Of a stretch of 64,000 bases of DNA, positions 27,223 to 36,993 are shown piece by piece. The stretch is taken from positions 1-64,000 of the forward strand of contig JAFGIY010000037.1 in assembly GCA_016929335.1 (NCBI GenBank), read 5' to 3'. A program made the translations under genes and the position numbers. The stretch comes from Acidobacteriota bacterium. GTDB taxonomy: Bacteria > Acidobacteriota > UBA6911. Numbering within the stretch: position 1 is the first letter of the stretch; each line of letters opens with the position of its first letter. The notes below the pieces were generated by a model. It did no database searches. It saw nothing but the letters and a program-made list of their open reading frames with translations, and was not told where the DNA came from.

Positions 27223-28188
27223 ATGCCATCCGGAAAAACGAGTCCTTTGAAGCAAAAGGAAACTGCCTGCGATCTGTGCGGAAGCCGCGATTATCGCCTG
27301 CTTTTCCAGTGCCGGGGCTATCCGATAATGGAGTGCCGGGAATGCGGACTGGTCTTCACCGGCTCGGTGATGGCTCCCGATGATAGAGAATCGCTCTATA
27401 AGAACGAATATTATGTCCATGCTGCCGGATATGCAGAAAGCATCAAGCGTTCGGCAGCGGCCGGAAATCCTGAATACGATGAACGCGTGCGCCTGGCATC
27501 CAAATTCTCGCCACAGATACCGGGAACAGTTCTTGATGTGGGATGCGGATCGGGAGGGCTTCTGGCTGCGTTCAAACGGGCCGGTTGGAATTGTTGCGGG
27601 ATCGAACCATCCTCCGACCTGTCAGCCTATGCAAGGGATATTGCCGCCTGTGAAATTTATGAAGGCACCATCGAATCCACTCCGCTTCCCCAGGCTGCGT
27701 TTGATGTGATCTCGGCATGTCACGTTCTTGAGCATAGTGCTTCCCCACATGATTTTCTTCAAACATGTTTCCGATCGCTCAGAGATGAAGGCGTGCTGCT
27801 GGTGGAAGTTCCGGATTTCGGATGCTATTTAAGCAGGAAACAAGGCGCGGACTGGCTCCCGCTCTATCCGGATACTCATCTGTATCACTTCACCATCTCC
27901 ACGCTTCAACGTCTGCTGAAAGCGACCGGCTTTCGCCCTGTCCGCATTCGACGCTATGGGGGGCTTGGCATTTTGTCGACACAAGAATCTGATAATTCCG
28001 TCAAAGACGCCGGCCATGCCAAAAACATTGTCGAGCAGTCGTTATGCAATGTTGCGAAAAAAAGGATATTTGATGCCCGGCGCTATTTGTATCGCATCCC
28101 CGCAGTAAAGCCTTTTGCACGCTATGTGTACTGGCACCTCATGCGAATGAATGAGTACATCAGCATCTATTCGATCAAATCCCGCTGA
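27223..28188 (+). CDS. Class I SAM-dependent methyltransferase with N-terminal zinc-binding segment
   Basis: The 321-residue protein opens with a four-Cys segment (CDLCGS ... CRECGLVFTG), as in methyltransferases acting on sugars or cell-surface glycans. The SAM domain follows: VLDVGCGSGGLLAAF (motif I, about 105-119), an acidic CCGIEPSS, and FDVISACHVLEHSASP. The C-terminal region YHFTISTLQRLLKATGF is typical of the Methyltransf_11/23 group in polysaccharide loci. It converges with the adjacent glycosyltransferase gene, which supports a glycan-related role. The specific acceptor is not known. Confidence 0.85.
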   Translation: MPSGKTSPLKQKETACDLCGSRDYRLLFQCRGYPIMECRECGLVFTGSVMAPDDRESLYKNEYYVHAAGYAESIKRSAAAGNPEYDERVRLASKFSPQIPGTVLDVGCGSGGLLAAFKRAGWNCCGIEPSSDLSAYARDIAACEIYEGTIESTPLPQAAFDVISACHVLEHSASPHDFLQTCFRSLRDEGVLLVEVPDFGCYLSRKQGADWLPLYPDTHLYHFTISTLQRLLKATGFRPVRIRRYGGLGILSTQESDNSVKDAGHAKNIVEQSLCNVAKKRIFDARRYLYRIPAVKPFARYVYWHLMRMNEYISIYSIKSR

Positions 28189-28261
28189 TGGATAGCGTCC
28201 TCTACAAACAGCCTGTCGCCGTCTTGGGCGGATTACATATCCGGACAATTTTGCAGTTGTG

Positions 28262-29398
28262 TCAGAGTTGTGCGCGTATGGTTGCTGCGAACTGTTGTGC
28301 ACGAACGTCAAGGCTGTCTGCTTCGACCGCCTTCTGCCGGAACATTTTCACTTCTTGTCTTCCTGAATCAGCCTGAATGGCGTCGAGCGCTGCAGCATAG
28401 CTTTCTGCATTCCCTTCTTCAACCCAGTATATCGCCTTGTTGAACCGCGAAAGCGAAGGAATGCGAGTGCTCAGCACGGGCGCTCCCATAGCCAGATATT
28501 CGGGGGCTTTGATGGGGTCGCTTGCCAGAGTAAACGCATTGAGCCGGTAGGGAATCGCGCATGCGTCCGAATATTGTATCCAGGAGGGAACGTCGTAAAA
28601 GGAAACGCCTGGGAACAGGAAGGCGCGCGGACCGAATTGCCGGATCCTCTCTTTCATTGGCGGTTCCGTCACCCGGCCAAGAAAGACCCAATGCCATTCG
28701 GGCCTGAGTGAAGAAACCGCAGTGATGCCGTCCCAGTCAATTCTTTCGGAGATGTGACCGGCTACCAGGATGCGGGGCCGCGGAACGCCCTGTAAAACAG
28801 CGGGCTCGGAGCGGATTGTATTCAAATTGAAAATGCGTTCGTTGTAAAAATTGGGCACTATGTGTATTGGCAGATGCTTGCCGCAAGGCGCGCGCTCCCG
28901 GAGCCGGTTTGCCAGCACTTCGCTGACGCAGAAAACCTGGTCTATCTTTTCAAGAAGGCAACGTTCACGCTCCATTTCTCCGGGTATCGGCCTGCCCTCC
29001 AAGTTTACCGTATAGTCGTCTGAGGCTGAGTACAGGCTCAAAGGCTCTTTCAACAAACCGATCAGAGGGTACTGTTCCGGACTGCGTACGCAGAAGACAT
29101 CGGGTCTGGTTTTTGCCAACTGCCCCATTTCTCTGCAAAACAACCGATTATTCAGAGATTTGAATGCCGGTCCCATGATGGGGACACGAACCGGGAAATG
29201 AAGCGGCCGGTAATAGATCTCAACGCGGCTATCGTCGGGTTTGAAAATTCGCTTCTGAATGCCTATAGAGGACGGGGATCGCAGGACGCTCACGCTGGGA
29301 TTAACCGCGAGGACTCTATCCGTCTCCGCGATGCGGACAGCCAGCGAATTTTCAATAAAGTGAGATCCCTCTCCCCTCACACAGAAGATCCAGTCCAC
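28262..29398 (-). CDS. Glycosyltransferase of the GT4-like, GT-B fold type
   Basis: The 378-residue protein has a GT-B plan. The N-terminal half contains LYSASDDYTVN and FCVSEVLANRLRER (a CVSE acceptor-side segment). The C-terminal half starts with RPRILVAGHI, passes through WHWVFLGRVT and VSFYDVPSWIQYSDACAIPYR, and ends with IKAPEYLAMGAPVLSTRI. The E-Y-L-A-M-G-x-P-V motif is the donor-binding signature of GT1/GT4 enzymes. The closest plan I know is the TuaH-like group that builds surface polysaccharides. No signal peptide is seen, so it is cytoplasmic. Sugar donor and acceptor cannot be read. Confidence 0.82.
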   Translation of the reverse strand: MDWIFCVRGEGSHFIENSLAVRIAETDRVLAVNPSVSVLRSPSSIGIQKRIFKPDDSRVEIYYRPLHFPVRVPIMGPAFKSLNNRLFCREMGQLAKTRPDVFCVRSPEQYPLIGLLKEPLSLYSASDDYTVNLEGRPIPGEMERERCLLEKIDQVFCVSEVLANRLRERAPCGKHLPIHIVPNFYNERIFNLNTIRSEPAVLQGVPRPRILVAGHISERIDWDGITAVSSLRPEWHWVFLGRVTEPPMKERIRQFGPRAFLFPGVSFYDVPSWIQYSDACAIPYRLNAFTLASDPIKAPEYLAMGAPVLSTRIPSLSRFNKAIYWVEEGNAESYAAALDAIQADSGRQEVKMFRQKAVEADSLDVRAQQFAATIRAQL

Positions 29399-29494
29399 GT
29401 TTCGGCCTCCACATCATCAACAACAGACAGAATCCAATATGCCACCAATTATACGGATCTCATGCATCCATTCTTGAAAATTCGATGGCCGTCC

Positions 29495-30892
29495 TCAGTC
29501 TTCCGGGCGTTCGCCTTCCGGCGCCATTTTTACGAGCTTGGGATCAAAGCGCGCGACGATTTCAACCAGGTCGGCCTGGGCGGCCATGACGGATTCGATA
29601 TCTTTGTATCCCATCGGCACTTCATCGAGGCCGGCCGAGATCAATACCACATCGTGCTCGGCCAGAAACTTCTTTCCGTCATGCCAGGTGTATGTGCTCT
29701 TGGTCATCGTTCGGCTCATCCTTCTGCCCGCGCCATGCGCAGCGGAGTTCATAGATTCAGGGACTCCCCTTCCCCGGACGACATATCCTGGAGTCGCCAT
29801 CGATCCCGGAATAATCCCAATGACTCCCTCCCCTGCAGGCGTTGCGCCTTTCCTGTGAACGATGACATCCTGGCCAAAATGATTTTCCTTCCAGGCGAAG
29901 TTGTGATGGTTCTCGATATCGAGAAGCACAGACACGCCGAGGAGCTTCGCAATATCGCGGTGAATCAGATAATGATTGGCTGCCGCATACTTCCCCATCA
30001 GTTGCATCGCCTGCCAGTATTCCTGCCCGGCCTCGCTGTTCAAATCAAGCCAGGCCAGATGCTGCAATTCCCGCGGAAGCTCGCGGTGGAGACTCATGGC
30101 GAGCCTGCTGTAGTGGGTTGCCACCTGGCCGCCGGTTCCACGGCTGCCGCTGTGGCTCAGCAGGGCGAAATATACGCCGGCATTCAATCCCAAATCAGCC
30201 CGTTGGAGAGTCAGCGTTCCGAATTCGGCAAAATGGTTGCCCGAGCCGCTGGATCCGAGCTGGAACCAGGCTTTATCCTTGTATTGCCGGGTAATTTTGC
30301 TGAACGACCAGTCCTCATCCATCACAGCATGTTCCTTGCGAACCTTGAACCCTCCGCCGACGCCGAAGCACGTGGCCTTTTTAATCACATTTCGAAGACG
30401 GCCCTCCTGCCCTCGTATAGCAGACACAGGAAGATCCAGGACCGTCATCTTCATTCTGCAGGCGATGTCCATGCCGACCGCGTACGGGATTACGGCATTT
30501 CGTGTAGCCAGCACGCCGCCGATGGGAAGGCCGTATCCCACGTGAGCATCCGGCATTAGTGCGCCGGCGACAGATACGGGCAGATTGCAGGCATTCTCCA
30601 TCTGCCTGATGGAATCGGCTTCCATGCCGGATCCCCACCGCCGATAGGGAGCCGGCGCATTTCGCTGAGCAAAGGAGGCGCGCGCGCGATCGGTTTGTGT
30701 GAGCAAGTTTGCGAGCTTTCCCCAAATTCCATCCTCGAGGTAGGCACCGGGATTTTCTACAATAGCCCTAACGGTATGGCGGATCGCCTCTCGAGTCATG
30801 CCGGTTTCCAGAGCTTCACGGGCGGCTTCGCCGGCCAGCTTGATCGGCTCGCCTCTGGGAATGCCGAGATTATGCAGTTCTTTCGTTTTCAT
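29495..30892 (-). CDS. rtcB: RtcB-family RNA ligase
   Basis: The 465-residue protein is an RtcB-type ligase, which joins RNA 2',3'-cyclic phosphate or 3'-phosphate ends to 5'-OH ends using GTP and Mn2+. Motifs are in order: MPDAHVGYGLPIGGVLAT, YAVGMDIACRMKMTVLDL (metal-binding), LGSSGSGNHFAEFGTL, LSHSGSRGTGG, NFAWKENHFG, RKGATPAGEGVIGIIPGSM, and SAAHGAGRRMSR with the GMP-accepting His. The ATG at 30892 is preferred over a GTG five codons upstream. No archease gene is adjacent. It could repair RNA after nuclease damage. Confidence 0.93.
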   Translation of the reverse strand: MKTKELHNLGIPRGEPIKLAGEAAREALETGMTREAIRHTVRAIVENPGAYLEDGIWGKLANLLTQTDRARASFAQRNAPAPYRRWGSGMEADSIRQMENACNLPVSVAGALMPDAHVGYGLPIGGVLATRNAVIPYAVGMDIACRMKMTVLDLPVSAIRGQEGRLRNVIKKATCFGVGGGFKVRKEHAVMDEDWSFSKITRQYKDKAWFQLGSSGSGNHFAEFGTLTLQRADLGLNAGVYFALLSHSGSRGTGGQVATHYSRLAMSLHRELPRELQHLAWLDLNSEAGQEYWQAMQLMGKYAAANHYLIHRDIAKLLGVSVLLDIENHHNFAWKENHFGQDVIVHRKGATPAGEGVIGIIPGSMATPGYVVRGRGVPESMNSAAHGAGRRMSRTMTKSTYTWHDGKKFLAEHDVVLISAGLDEVPMGYKDIESVMAAQADLVEIVARFDPKLVKMAPEGERPED

Positions 30893-31022
30893 GCTTCGCT
30901 TCCCCACCTGGATATATTTTGCCTGAACCGGCAGCGATTGGAGAGTGCAAAAAGGCAGCCACGTATTTGCACGAATTTTCAGGCTTACATTGCCAGGCGC
31001 TGTGGCCCATCACTCCACGGCT

Positions 31023-31856
31023 TCAGCTGATTATTGCGTCGATTGCCTGGAGAGTTTCCAATGCTCCGGCGGCGATTCCGATGTGGCCTGCGGGGACTTC
31101 GGCCTCGCGCGGATTGATGCGGATGAGAGTGCCGTCTGGTCTCGATACCTCTTCGCAGAAACGACGGACGGTTGATATGGTTTGCCCCGATCCGCATTCA
31201 ACAATTGCCAGATTTGCTCCTCGGATCTCCTGAAGCCAGCGGTTCAGACGCTGCTGTTGTTCACCGGTGCGCCGCTCATCCCAATCCCAGTCGCCGAACA
31301 TCAGGATATTCGGCCTGGCAGTGGCTCCGCACCGCGGACAGCATGGCAATTTCCCGACAGCACGCATGGTTTGCTCGTCCACATCAACCGGCTGCGGATT
31401 GGCGGGATCGCATTCAAAAATGCCGATTCCGCATCCCGCCGTGCATTGCAGCCAATCGATGGCTCCGTGGATCTCCACGATGGCGTCGGGAGGAAAGCCC
31501 GCCCTCTGGAATTGTCCGTCGACATTGGAGGTAAAAACAAAAAATCCATGCCGCATTCGTTCTCCCCATTTTCTAAGGATCTGAAATCCTCGATGCGGCA
31601 CGGTAGTGCGGTAAAGGCCGAGCCGATGACCGTAAAATCCCCAGCCCAGCTGCGGATCACGGGAGAACCAATCGGGATTGGCCATCTCAATAAAGCTTAA
31701 ACCCAATTTTGCATAGGGTGGATAGGCGCGCCAGAATCCCTGATTTCCGCGAAAATCCGGCAGACCGCTATCCACACCCATTCCCGCCCCTGCGCCAATC
31801 AGCAGAGCATCTGCGCGCCGGATAGCTTCGGCAGCCTTGTTTATAAGCCGATGCAT
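31023..31856 (-). CDS. Sir2-family NAD-dependent deacylase-like protein
   Basis: The 277-residue protein carries the sirtuin signature: GAGAGMGVDSGLPDFRG (NAD-binding GAGxS-type loop), FFVFTSNVDGQFQRAG (T-x-N-x-D), IHGAIDWLQC (the catalytic His), CTAGC and CCPRCG (zinc Cys pairs) and PNILMFGDWDWDERR (classical motif FGExLP altered to FGDWDW). The end VECGSGQTISTVRRF matches the G-T-S-x-x-V cofactor segment with changes. The motif variants place it in a divergent sirtuin branch, so deacylase activity is probable but not certain. It is on the same strand as rtcB, with a 130-base gap. Confidence 0.87.
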   Translation of the reverse strand: MHRLINKAAEAIRRADALLIGAGAGMGVDSGLPDFRGNQGFWRAYPPYAKLGLSFIEMANPDWFSRDPQLGWGFYGHRLGLYRTTVPHRGFQILRKWGERMRHGFFVFTSNVDGQFQRAGFPPDAIVEIHGAIDWLQCTAGCGIGIFECDPANPQPVDVDEQTMRAVGKLPCCPRCGATARPNILMFGDWDWDERRTGEQQQRLNRWLQEIRGANLAIVECGSGQTISTVRRFCEEVSRPDGTLIRINPREAEVPAGHIGIAAGALETLQAIDAIIS

Positions 31857-31872
31857 ATTCCAAAAAAAATAA

Positions 31873-31936
31873 ACCGCGGATCTGCACGGATTCTCACTGA
31901 TCTGAGATCCGTGAAAACCCGTGGAAATCCGCGGTA
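31873..31936. repeat. Palindromic repeat of CCGCGGAT/ATCCGCGG type
   Basis: ACCGCGGATCTGCACGGATT at the left pairs with the GTGGAAATCCGCGGT region at the right, through CTGATCTGAGATC in the centre. It lies between the AOR gene's 3' end and the sirtuin gene. No T-run, so not called a terminator. Confidence 0.65.
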
Positions 31937-31949
31937 AAATTTTATCTCA

Positions 31950-33980
31950 TTAGACTCCCAGCTTGCCTTTGCTTGCCATAGTATCGGCGACCTTCTTCAT
32001 ACCCAAGTCATCCAGCGTCTTCCGGGTAGGCCAGCCTGTATCGGCATTCCAGCCTTCCAGTTTATAGAAGTGGGTTTTGAATTCCTCCACGCCGTTTTTA
32101 TCCAGATACAGATCGCCCTGGTCTTCAAAGCTCCATTTGCCATCCTGGTAAATAGGCTTGCTGCCCAGCGACATGAAGGTAGCGCCCGGCATGAACATGA
32201 AAGGGGCAAACTGCTCTTTATCCCGGTGCCTTCCCGCCATTACCCGGATCGCCCGCTCCATATTCCATATCTTCCTGCCGGTTTCAATCGTGTCGGCAAA
32301 GGTTTTGTTATTGCCTGTAACGGCTTTATAGTAACTATATTCCAATTCAGGGCTGGGGCCGGCAATGCCGCTCGCTGATCTGCCGATGAAGCTGGGCAGC
32401 ATCATTTCGCAGATCGCCATGGATTCATTATAGAATCCGGCAAAGCGTCTGGCCCAGGCCACCATCTTGGCTTTGTGCGCGGAATAGATGCCGGTTTTTC
32501 TGGCCTCTTCTCCCTTCCAGGAATTGCTGAACATCAACGGGTCCCCGGTAAAGGGTTCTACCTTAGCCGCCAGCATTTCGACGAGCTGCTCGGCGGTATA
32601 CGTCGCCGGCCCGCCGAATCCACCGCCGCCGGTCACGCCCATGAATCCATGCCACATGGGGTCGCCGGACATTAAAATATACCCATAAGCCCAATCCACG
32701 CCCGGAAGCGTATGATGCCAACTCGCTCCATAGGCGGGGAATCGCAGTGCGCCCGAGTTCAGATCTTCTTCCAGTCTCCCCCATTTCTTGGCAGCCTCAA
32801 AGGTCCCCTCAGCCAGATCGGCTCCTATGCCGATCTTCCTCGCGATGGCATCGCAGAAGGCTTCACGAAAACTCAAATTCCCCCATTGATCCATCGGCAA
32901 TGGATGAGAATCAATTTTCTTTCCCGGTCCCAGGACGCCGAGTTCATACAGATATTTGATGTACCAGCCCATTCCGGGCTCCATGGGCACACGGCCTTTG
33001 AACAACGCAGGCGCATTAGGCACCTTGTTTTCCATTGCGCCGCCGAACTTGGTGGCCCAGGTGCAGATTCCCCATTTGATGGCGACGTCGGCGCCCCTCA
33101 TCGTATCCCCCATGAACCAGTACTCGTCTGCGCACATGGATTCGCCGCCGTAATAGGAATTCCGTTTCCGATCCGCGTTGACACAAGGCATACACGAAGA
33201 TGCGCCCGCGGAAATTCCCATCCCGGAACCCTGTATATGCTGGATTCTGATATCCACCAGTGCTTTCGGATCCGCTGTCTGAATGCTGCCGGTGCCGATC
33301 ACGCTGACGGCTTTCAGGTTCTTCGATCCGAAAACGCCTCCGAAACCGCCGGTGCGGCCGCTGACGCCGCTGCCGTGAATCAAAGCGGCAACTCTCGTCA
33401 TCGATTCGCCCACCGGGCCTATGCAGATGATCTGCGGTCTGGCCGTCGTATACTCATTCCCGATCTGGTGCCACTCTTCGCCGAATCTGGTTCGGCCCAC
33501 GACATCGGTCGTTATTTTCCCTTGTGTCTCAAAGGTGTTTAAACCCCAAAGCGATTTGGCATCCTCGATGGTGACTTTGTCGTTAATGATGTTAATCCAG
33601 ACCGGTTTATCGGATTTGCCGTGAATCACCACTCCATCCCATCCGGCGAGCTTAAGCATGGTGGCGAATCGGCCGCCCATGCTGGTCCGATGGAATAGGG
33701 GCGTAGGAAAAGTCTCGGGACCGATGCCGCAGACGCTGGTTCTTCCGGCGCCCGGAACTCCAGTGGCTGCGAGCGGCCCCGTCATCAACGAAATCACGTT
33801 CCTCGGGTCAAATGCATCCTGCAAATCCCAATCACCGGGCGCAACCGCCAGGTCCCAGAATATGGTGGCACCCATTCCGACTCCGCCGCCGAACTCCTCA
33901 TATTGAGCGGTGTCCATCCTGCCGATTTCCCTGGTTGTAAGATTGATCTTCAATATCTTTCCCGCATATCCGTTTGCCAT
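31950..33980 (-). CDS. Aldehyde ferredoxin oxidoreductase family protein (tungsten/molybdenum-type)
   Basis: The 676-residue protein matches the AOR family, which oxidises aldehydes or related groups with a bis-pterin tungsten cofactor and one [4Fe-4S] cluster. The start MANGYAGKILKINLT, the FPTPLFHRTSMGGRFATMLKLAGWDGVVIHG block, SGVSGRTGGFGGVFGSKNLKA and the region around DLAEGTF are the cofactor-binding segments. The Fe-S region reads SSCMPCVNADRK: the first two Cys (C-x2-C) are present, but the third position (x3) holds Asp. A later Cys sits in AICEMM. It is preceded by a four-cluster ferredoxin gene, 2 bases away. The substrate is unknown; benzoyl-CoA-reductase-type homologues (BamB) are an alternative. 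Confidence 0.9.
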   Translation of the reverse strand: MANGYAGKILKINLTTREIGRMDTAQYEEFGGGVGMGATIFWDLAVAPGDWDLQDAFDPRNVISLMTGPLAATGVPGAGRTSVCGIGPETFPTPLFHRTSMGGRFATMLKLAGWDGVVIHGKSDKPVWINIINDKVTIEDAKSLWGLNTFETQGKITTDVVGRTRFGEEWHQIGNEYTTARPQIICIGPVGESMTRVAALIHGSGVSGRTGGFGGVFGSKNLKAVSVIGTGSIQTADPKALVDIRIQHIQGSGMGISAGASSCMPCVNADRKRNSYYGGESMCADEYWFMGDTMRGADVAIKWGICTWATKFGGAMENKVPNAPALFKGRVPMEPGMGWYIKYLYELGVLGPGKKIDSHPLPMDQWGNLSFREAFCDAIARKIGIGADLAEGTFEAAKKWGRLEEDLNSGALRFPAYGASWHHTLPGVDWAYGYILMSGDPMWHGFMGVTGGGGFGGPATYTAEQLVEMLAAKVEPFTGDPLMFSNSWKGEEARKTGIYSAHKAKMVAWARRFAGFYNESMAICEMMLPSFIGRSASGIAGPSPELEYSYYKAVTGNNKTFADTIETGRKIWNMERAIRVMAGRHRDKEQFAPFMFMPGATFMSLGSKPIYQDGKWSFEDQGDLYLDKNGVEEFKTHFYKLEGWNADTGWPTRKTLDDLGMKKVADTMASKGKLGV

Positions 33981-33982
33981 AT

Positions 33983-34735
33983 CTATGCTCCTTCCTTCGG
34001 CGCCGGCTTTGGAGCCATCTTCATCTTGGGGAACGTCTTCGGTGGAGGCGCCAGATTCACGTCATATCCGGCGACATCGGTCTGCGAAGGAGCATCTCTC
34101 ACAAGCTTGAGAGCCTTCGCCGCACACGTTTCTATGCATGCCTGTTTGCCGTCGGGCCCGCCCTTTTGGCTCCAATAGGGAGCGTCGGCGCACAGGTCGC
34201 ATTTGGTTGATTTCAATTTTACCGGGTCCCAGATCGTACGATGCGGTCTTTGCGGACAGGAGTTAATACATCTCCGGCAGCCGATGCATTTCGATTGATC
34301 GATCCTTCTCACATTGCCGTTGGCAGCGTCTATATGACAGGCGCCCGTCGGACAATTCTGGACGCATAGCGGCGACACACATTGCCGGCAAACCGACATG
34401 ACAATGTCATAGGGATACTTCGTGAATGACGGAGCATCTCGAATGATCTGTATTCTGGATAATGAAGGATTGGCTGCTCCTTCATGAGTCAGGGAGCATG
34501 CAAACATGCAGCTCTGGCAGCCAAGACACAACCTGCTGTCGTAAACAATGTATCCGGTCGAAGCCGCATAGGACGGCTTGGCATCCTGCGCAGGCGATGG
34601 CGTCAATACTGCGGCCGCAGATTGTGGGGCAGTTGCAGCCAGGGCGCCGGCCGCGATTGCAGCGCCGCTTCCGGTCAAAAAATCACGTCTTAATACTTTT
34701 TTTCTTTTATTTTCGGCATTTATGGATTCAGCCAT
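33983..34735 (-). CDS. Tat-signal 4Fe-4S electron-transfer protein, partner of AOR
   Basis: The 250-residue protein begins with a twin-arginine signal (RRDFLTGSGAAIAAGALAA), suggesting export of the folded protein. Four ferredoxin-type Cys clusters follow: CLGCQSCMFAC, CRQCVSPLCVQNCP, CIGCRRCINSCP and CDLC with a late AC. This resembles the DMSO-reductase chain B type. It has a good AAGGAGGCT ribosome site and ends two bases before the AOR start. It is likely to accept electrons from that oxidoreductase, which has no signal of its own, and might carry it through Tat by hitchhiking (inference). The C-terminal tail is Pro/Lys rich. Confidence 0.9.
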   Translation of the reverse strand: MAESINAENKRKKVLRRDFLTGSGAAIAAGALAATAPQSAAAVLTPSPAQDAKPSYAASTGYIVYDSRLCLGCQSCMFACSLTHEGAANPSLSRIQIIRDAPSFTKYPYDIVMSVCRQCVSPLCVQNCPTGACHIDAANGNVRRIDQSKCIGCRRCINSCPQRPHRTIWDPVKLKSTKCDLCADAPYWSQKGGPDGKQACIETCAAKALKLVRDAPSQTDVAGYDVNLAPPPKTFPKMKMAPKPAPKEGA

Positions 34736-34947
34736 AAACCAGCCTCCTTCTCGTCAGCTTTCCCAATATCGTGATCCATAATCAAAAACGAGGGCCATGA
34801 TGACCTACAATAACAAATTATGACCCGTTTAAACCACATAATTGCTCGTATAGATATGGGCGTTCAATGAGCAGATTTTCGTAGATTGATGTATACTATG
34901 AACACGACATTCATTTGAGGCGAATAATCAGGTTCAGGAGGTGCTGA

Positions 34948-36993
34948 ATGATGGAGAGAGCTTCCATCCGCATCTTTTCCAGAGGCCTGATCCGGATCGG
35001 ATTTTTTCTCATTACCCTGGCACCGGACTCATACAGCCAGGCTAAGTTTCCCTCGTCTCCAGACAACGCCCAACAAATCGAAGGCCAAGGGGAAGGCTTC
35101 ATGGTTCGCGTCGCCGTGGAAGAAATGCGGCTGGATGCGGTGGTTGTGGACAGGAAGGGCCGGCAAATCACCAACCTGACAGCAGCGGATTTCGAGGTTT
35201 ATCAGGACGGCAAGCAGCAGGAAGTCACCTCATGCATCTATATCAATAACAATCAGACAGAGCCGGAAAAGAGTCCTGCCCTGGCGAAGGAATCAAAAAT
35301 AAATTATCCGTTTCGTGCTCCCATGATGTCGCCGGATAAAGTCCGGCGCGCCATAGCCTTTGTCGTCGACGATCTGTCCATGGATTTTGGGAGGGTGGAT
35401 TCTGCCCGACGCGCGCTTGAGAAGTTTGTGAAAGAGGATATGCAGCCGGGCGATCTGGTGGCCATCCTGCAGACGAGCCGCGGGATCGGCGCGCTGCAGC
35501 TGTTCAGCTCGGACAAACGGGAACTGCTCGCCATTATTAAGAGTATCCGGTGGAGCATGAGCTTTGGGAGGTTTTCCCAGATCATGGCTCTTTCCTATTG
35601 TATCCGGGCGCTTCAGGGTATTCCCGGACGAAAGTATTTGATACTGATGTCCTCCTACACAACCCTGAACAGCAGCTTGATTCCGGATCCCACAAAATCG
35701 ACGCCGCGCAGTGCGGATTTCAGCGCGTACAACCTGCTGGCCGACGCGGCCTTGCGCTCGGGAGTTGTGATTTACACGGCAAATACAACCGGTTTATTGG
35801 CTCCTTTCTCCGGAGGCCCCTGGGCTACGGTGGATATTTCCAGTCTGGAGATCAGCGAAAAAGAGCTTCCGCTGTCGAAAAAAACGGGAGGGATTTCTGT
35901 CAAAGGCAGTAATTTTCCAATCAGCAGGGTTATGGAGGAAATAAAGGGATATTACCTGATTTCCTATATCCCGCCGCGAAAAACATTCGGATCGGACAAG
36001 CGAGGGGTATACCACCGCGTTCAAATCAAGGTTAAACGGCCGGGTTGCGAGGTTCATACCCGGGATGGATTTTTCGGATCGATTGAGCCCGTTGACGAGC
36101 TGGCCAGATTCCGGAATACGCTGCGGGAGGCAATCTTTTCTCCCTTCCGAAATAACGACCTGAAAGTCAATCTGGCTTTCGGCTATACCGGGAGAATTCC
36201 AAAAGGGTATTTGCTTCGCGCCTGGTTGCATGTGGATGCCGGGGAGTTGAATCCGATCGAGGAGATAGACGGCACTTACTCCATTATATTGGAGGTTGTG
36301 TGTGCAACCTCCGGGCTCAGCGGTTACATCCGGGACTCGGGCAGTATGGAATTTACATTCAGCATCAAAAAAGAACATATTGATTGGATCAAGGAACACG
36401 GCCTCAGGTTTTCGCTTTCTCTCCCTGTCCAGGGACCGGGGGCCTATTACGCGCGAGTGGCAGTCAGAGATCCCCGCTCCGGAAAGATCGGATCGTCCTA
36501 TCAATTCATAGAGATACCAGATCTGAAGAAGCGTCGTCTTTCTCTCTCCAGTGTTTTCGTCCTGAACCCTGATGAAGACGCCTCCTGGATTTATACCGGG
36601 AAAGCGAATCAGTCGGAAACTGTGCTTCAATTCAATAGGCGCCGCGATTCCGGCATGACTCCCGCTCTTAGGAACTACACGCCCGGGGAGAGTTTTGAAT
36701 ATGCGGCAATCATCTATAACGCGGAAACTCCAAAAGGGCTGCCCCCCGATTTGGAATATCGGTATGTTCTCTTCAGAAACGGCAATGAGCTCTATAAAAG
36801 CGAACCAAGGCCCATTGATCCCGGCGACTCCGCAAATTTTAAGCGGATCCCTATCCGGCTGAAAGTGAATCTAAGTCCTGCTGTCCTGCCGGGAGACTAT
36901 GCGCTGCTTTTGGAGGTAAAAGACAAGCAAGCCAAAGAAAAACACAGCATCACCACTCAAGCCCTGGATTTCGCCGTTCTCCCCAAAGAATAG
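34948..36993 (+). CDS. Exported VWFA protein of the acidobacterial type
   Basis: The 681-residue protein starts at ATG 34948 behind AGGAGG. A signal peptide (RIGFFLITLAPDSYS) precedes the segment VRVAVEEMRLDAVVVDRKGRQITNLTAADFEVYQDGK, cited here in parts, which opens TIGR03436 acidobacterial VWFA proteins. The VWA domain follows with AIAFVVDDLSMDFGRVDSARRALEKFV; the MIDAS is altered (D-D-L-S-M). The C-terminal ~330 residues hold beta-sandwich-like segments. It is divergent from the AOR operon. Its TAG stop lies in the left end of a MITE-like insertion, so the original C-terminus may have been slightly different. Confidence 0.85.
   Translation: MMERASIRIFSRGLIRIGFFLITLAPDSYSQAKFPSSPDNAQQIEGQGEGFMVRVAVEEMRLDAVVVDRKGRQITNLTAADFEVYQDGKQQEVTSCIYINNNQTEPEKSPALAKESKINYPFRAPMMSPDKVRRAIAFVVDDLSMDFGRVDSARRALEKFVKEDMQPGDLVAILQTSRGIGALQLFSSDKRELLAIIKSIRWSMSFGRFSQIMALSYCIRALQGIPGRKYLILMSSYTTLNSSLIPDPTKSTPRSADFSAYNLLADAALRSGVVIYTANTTGLLAPFSGGPWATVDISSLEISEKELPLSKKTGGISVKGSNFPISRVMEEIKGYYLISYIPPRKTFGSDKRGVYHRVQIKVKRPGCEVHTRDGFFGSIEPVDELARFRNTLREAIFSPFRNNDLKVNLAFGYTGRIPKGYLLRAWLHVDAGELNPIEEIDGTYSIILEVVCATSGLSGYIRDSGSMEFTFSIKKEHIDWIKEHGLRFSLSLPVQGPGAYYARVAVRDPRSGKIGSSYQFIEIPDLKKRRLSLSSVFVLNPDEDASWIYTGKANQSETVLQFNRRRDSGMTPALRNYTPGESFEYAAIIYNAETPKGLPPDLEYRYVLFRNGNELYKSEPRPIDPGDSANFKRIPIRLKVNLSPAVLPGDYALLLEVKDKQAKEKHSITTQALDFAVLPKE

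Noticed and set aside
28189-29398. Long forward frames opposite the glycosyltransferase and rtcB genes
   Set aside because: They are antisense shadows of GC-rich coding regions; the minus-strand proteins carry clear family motifs.
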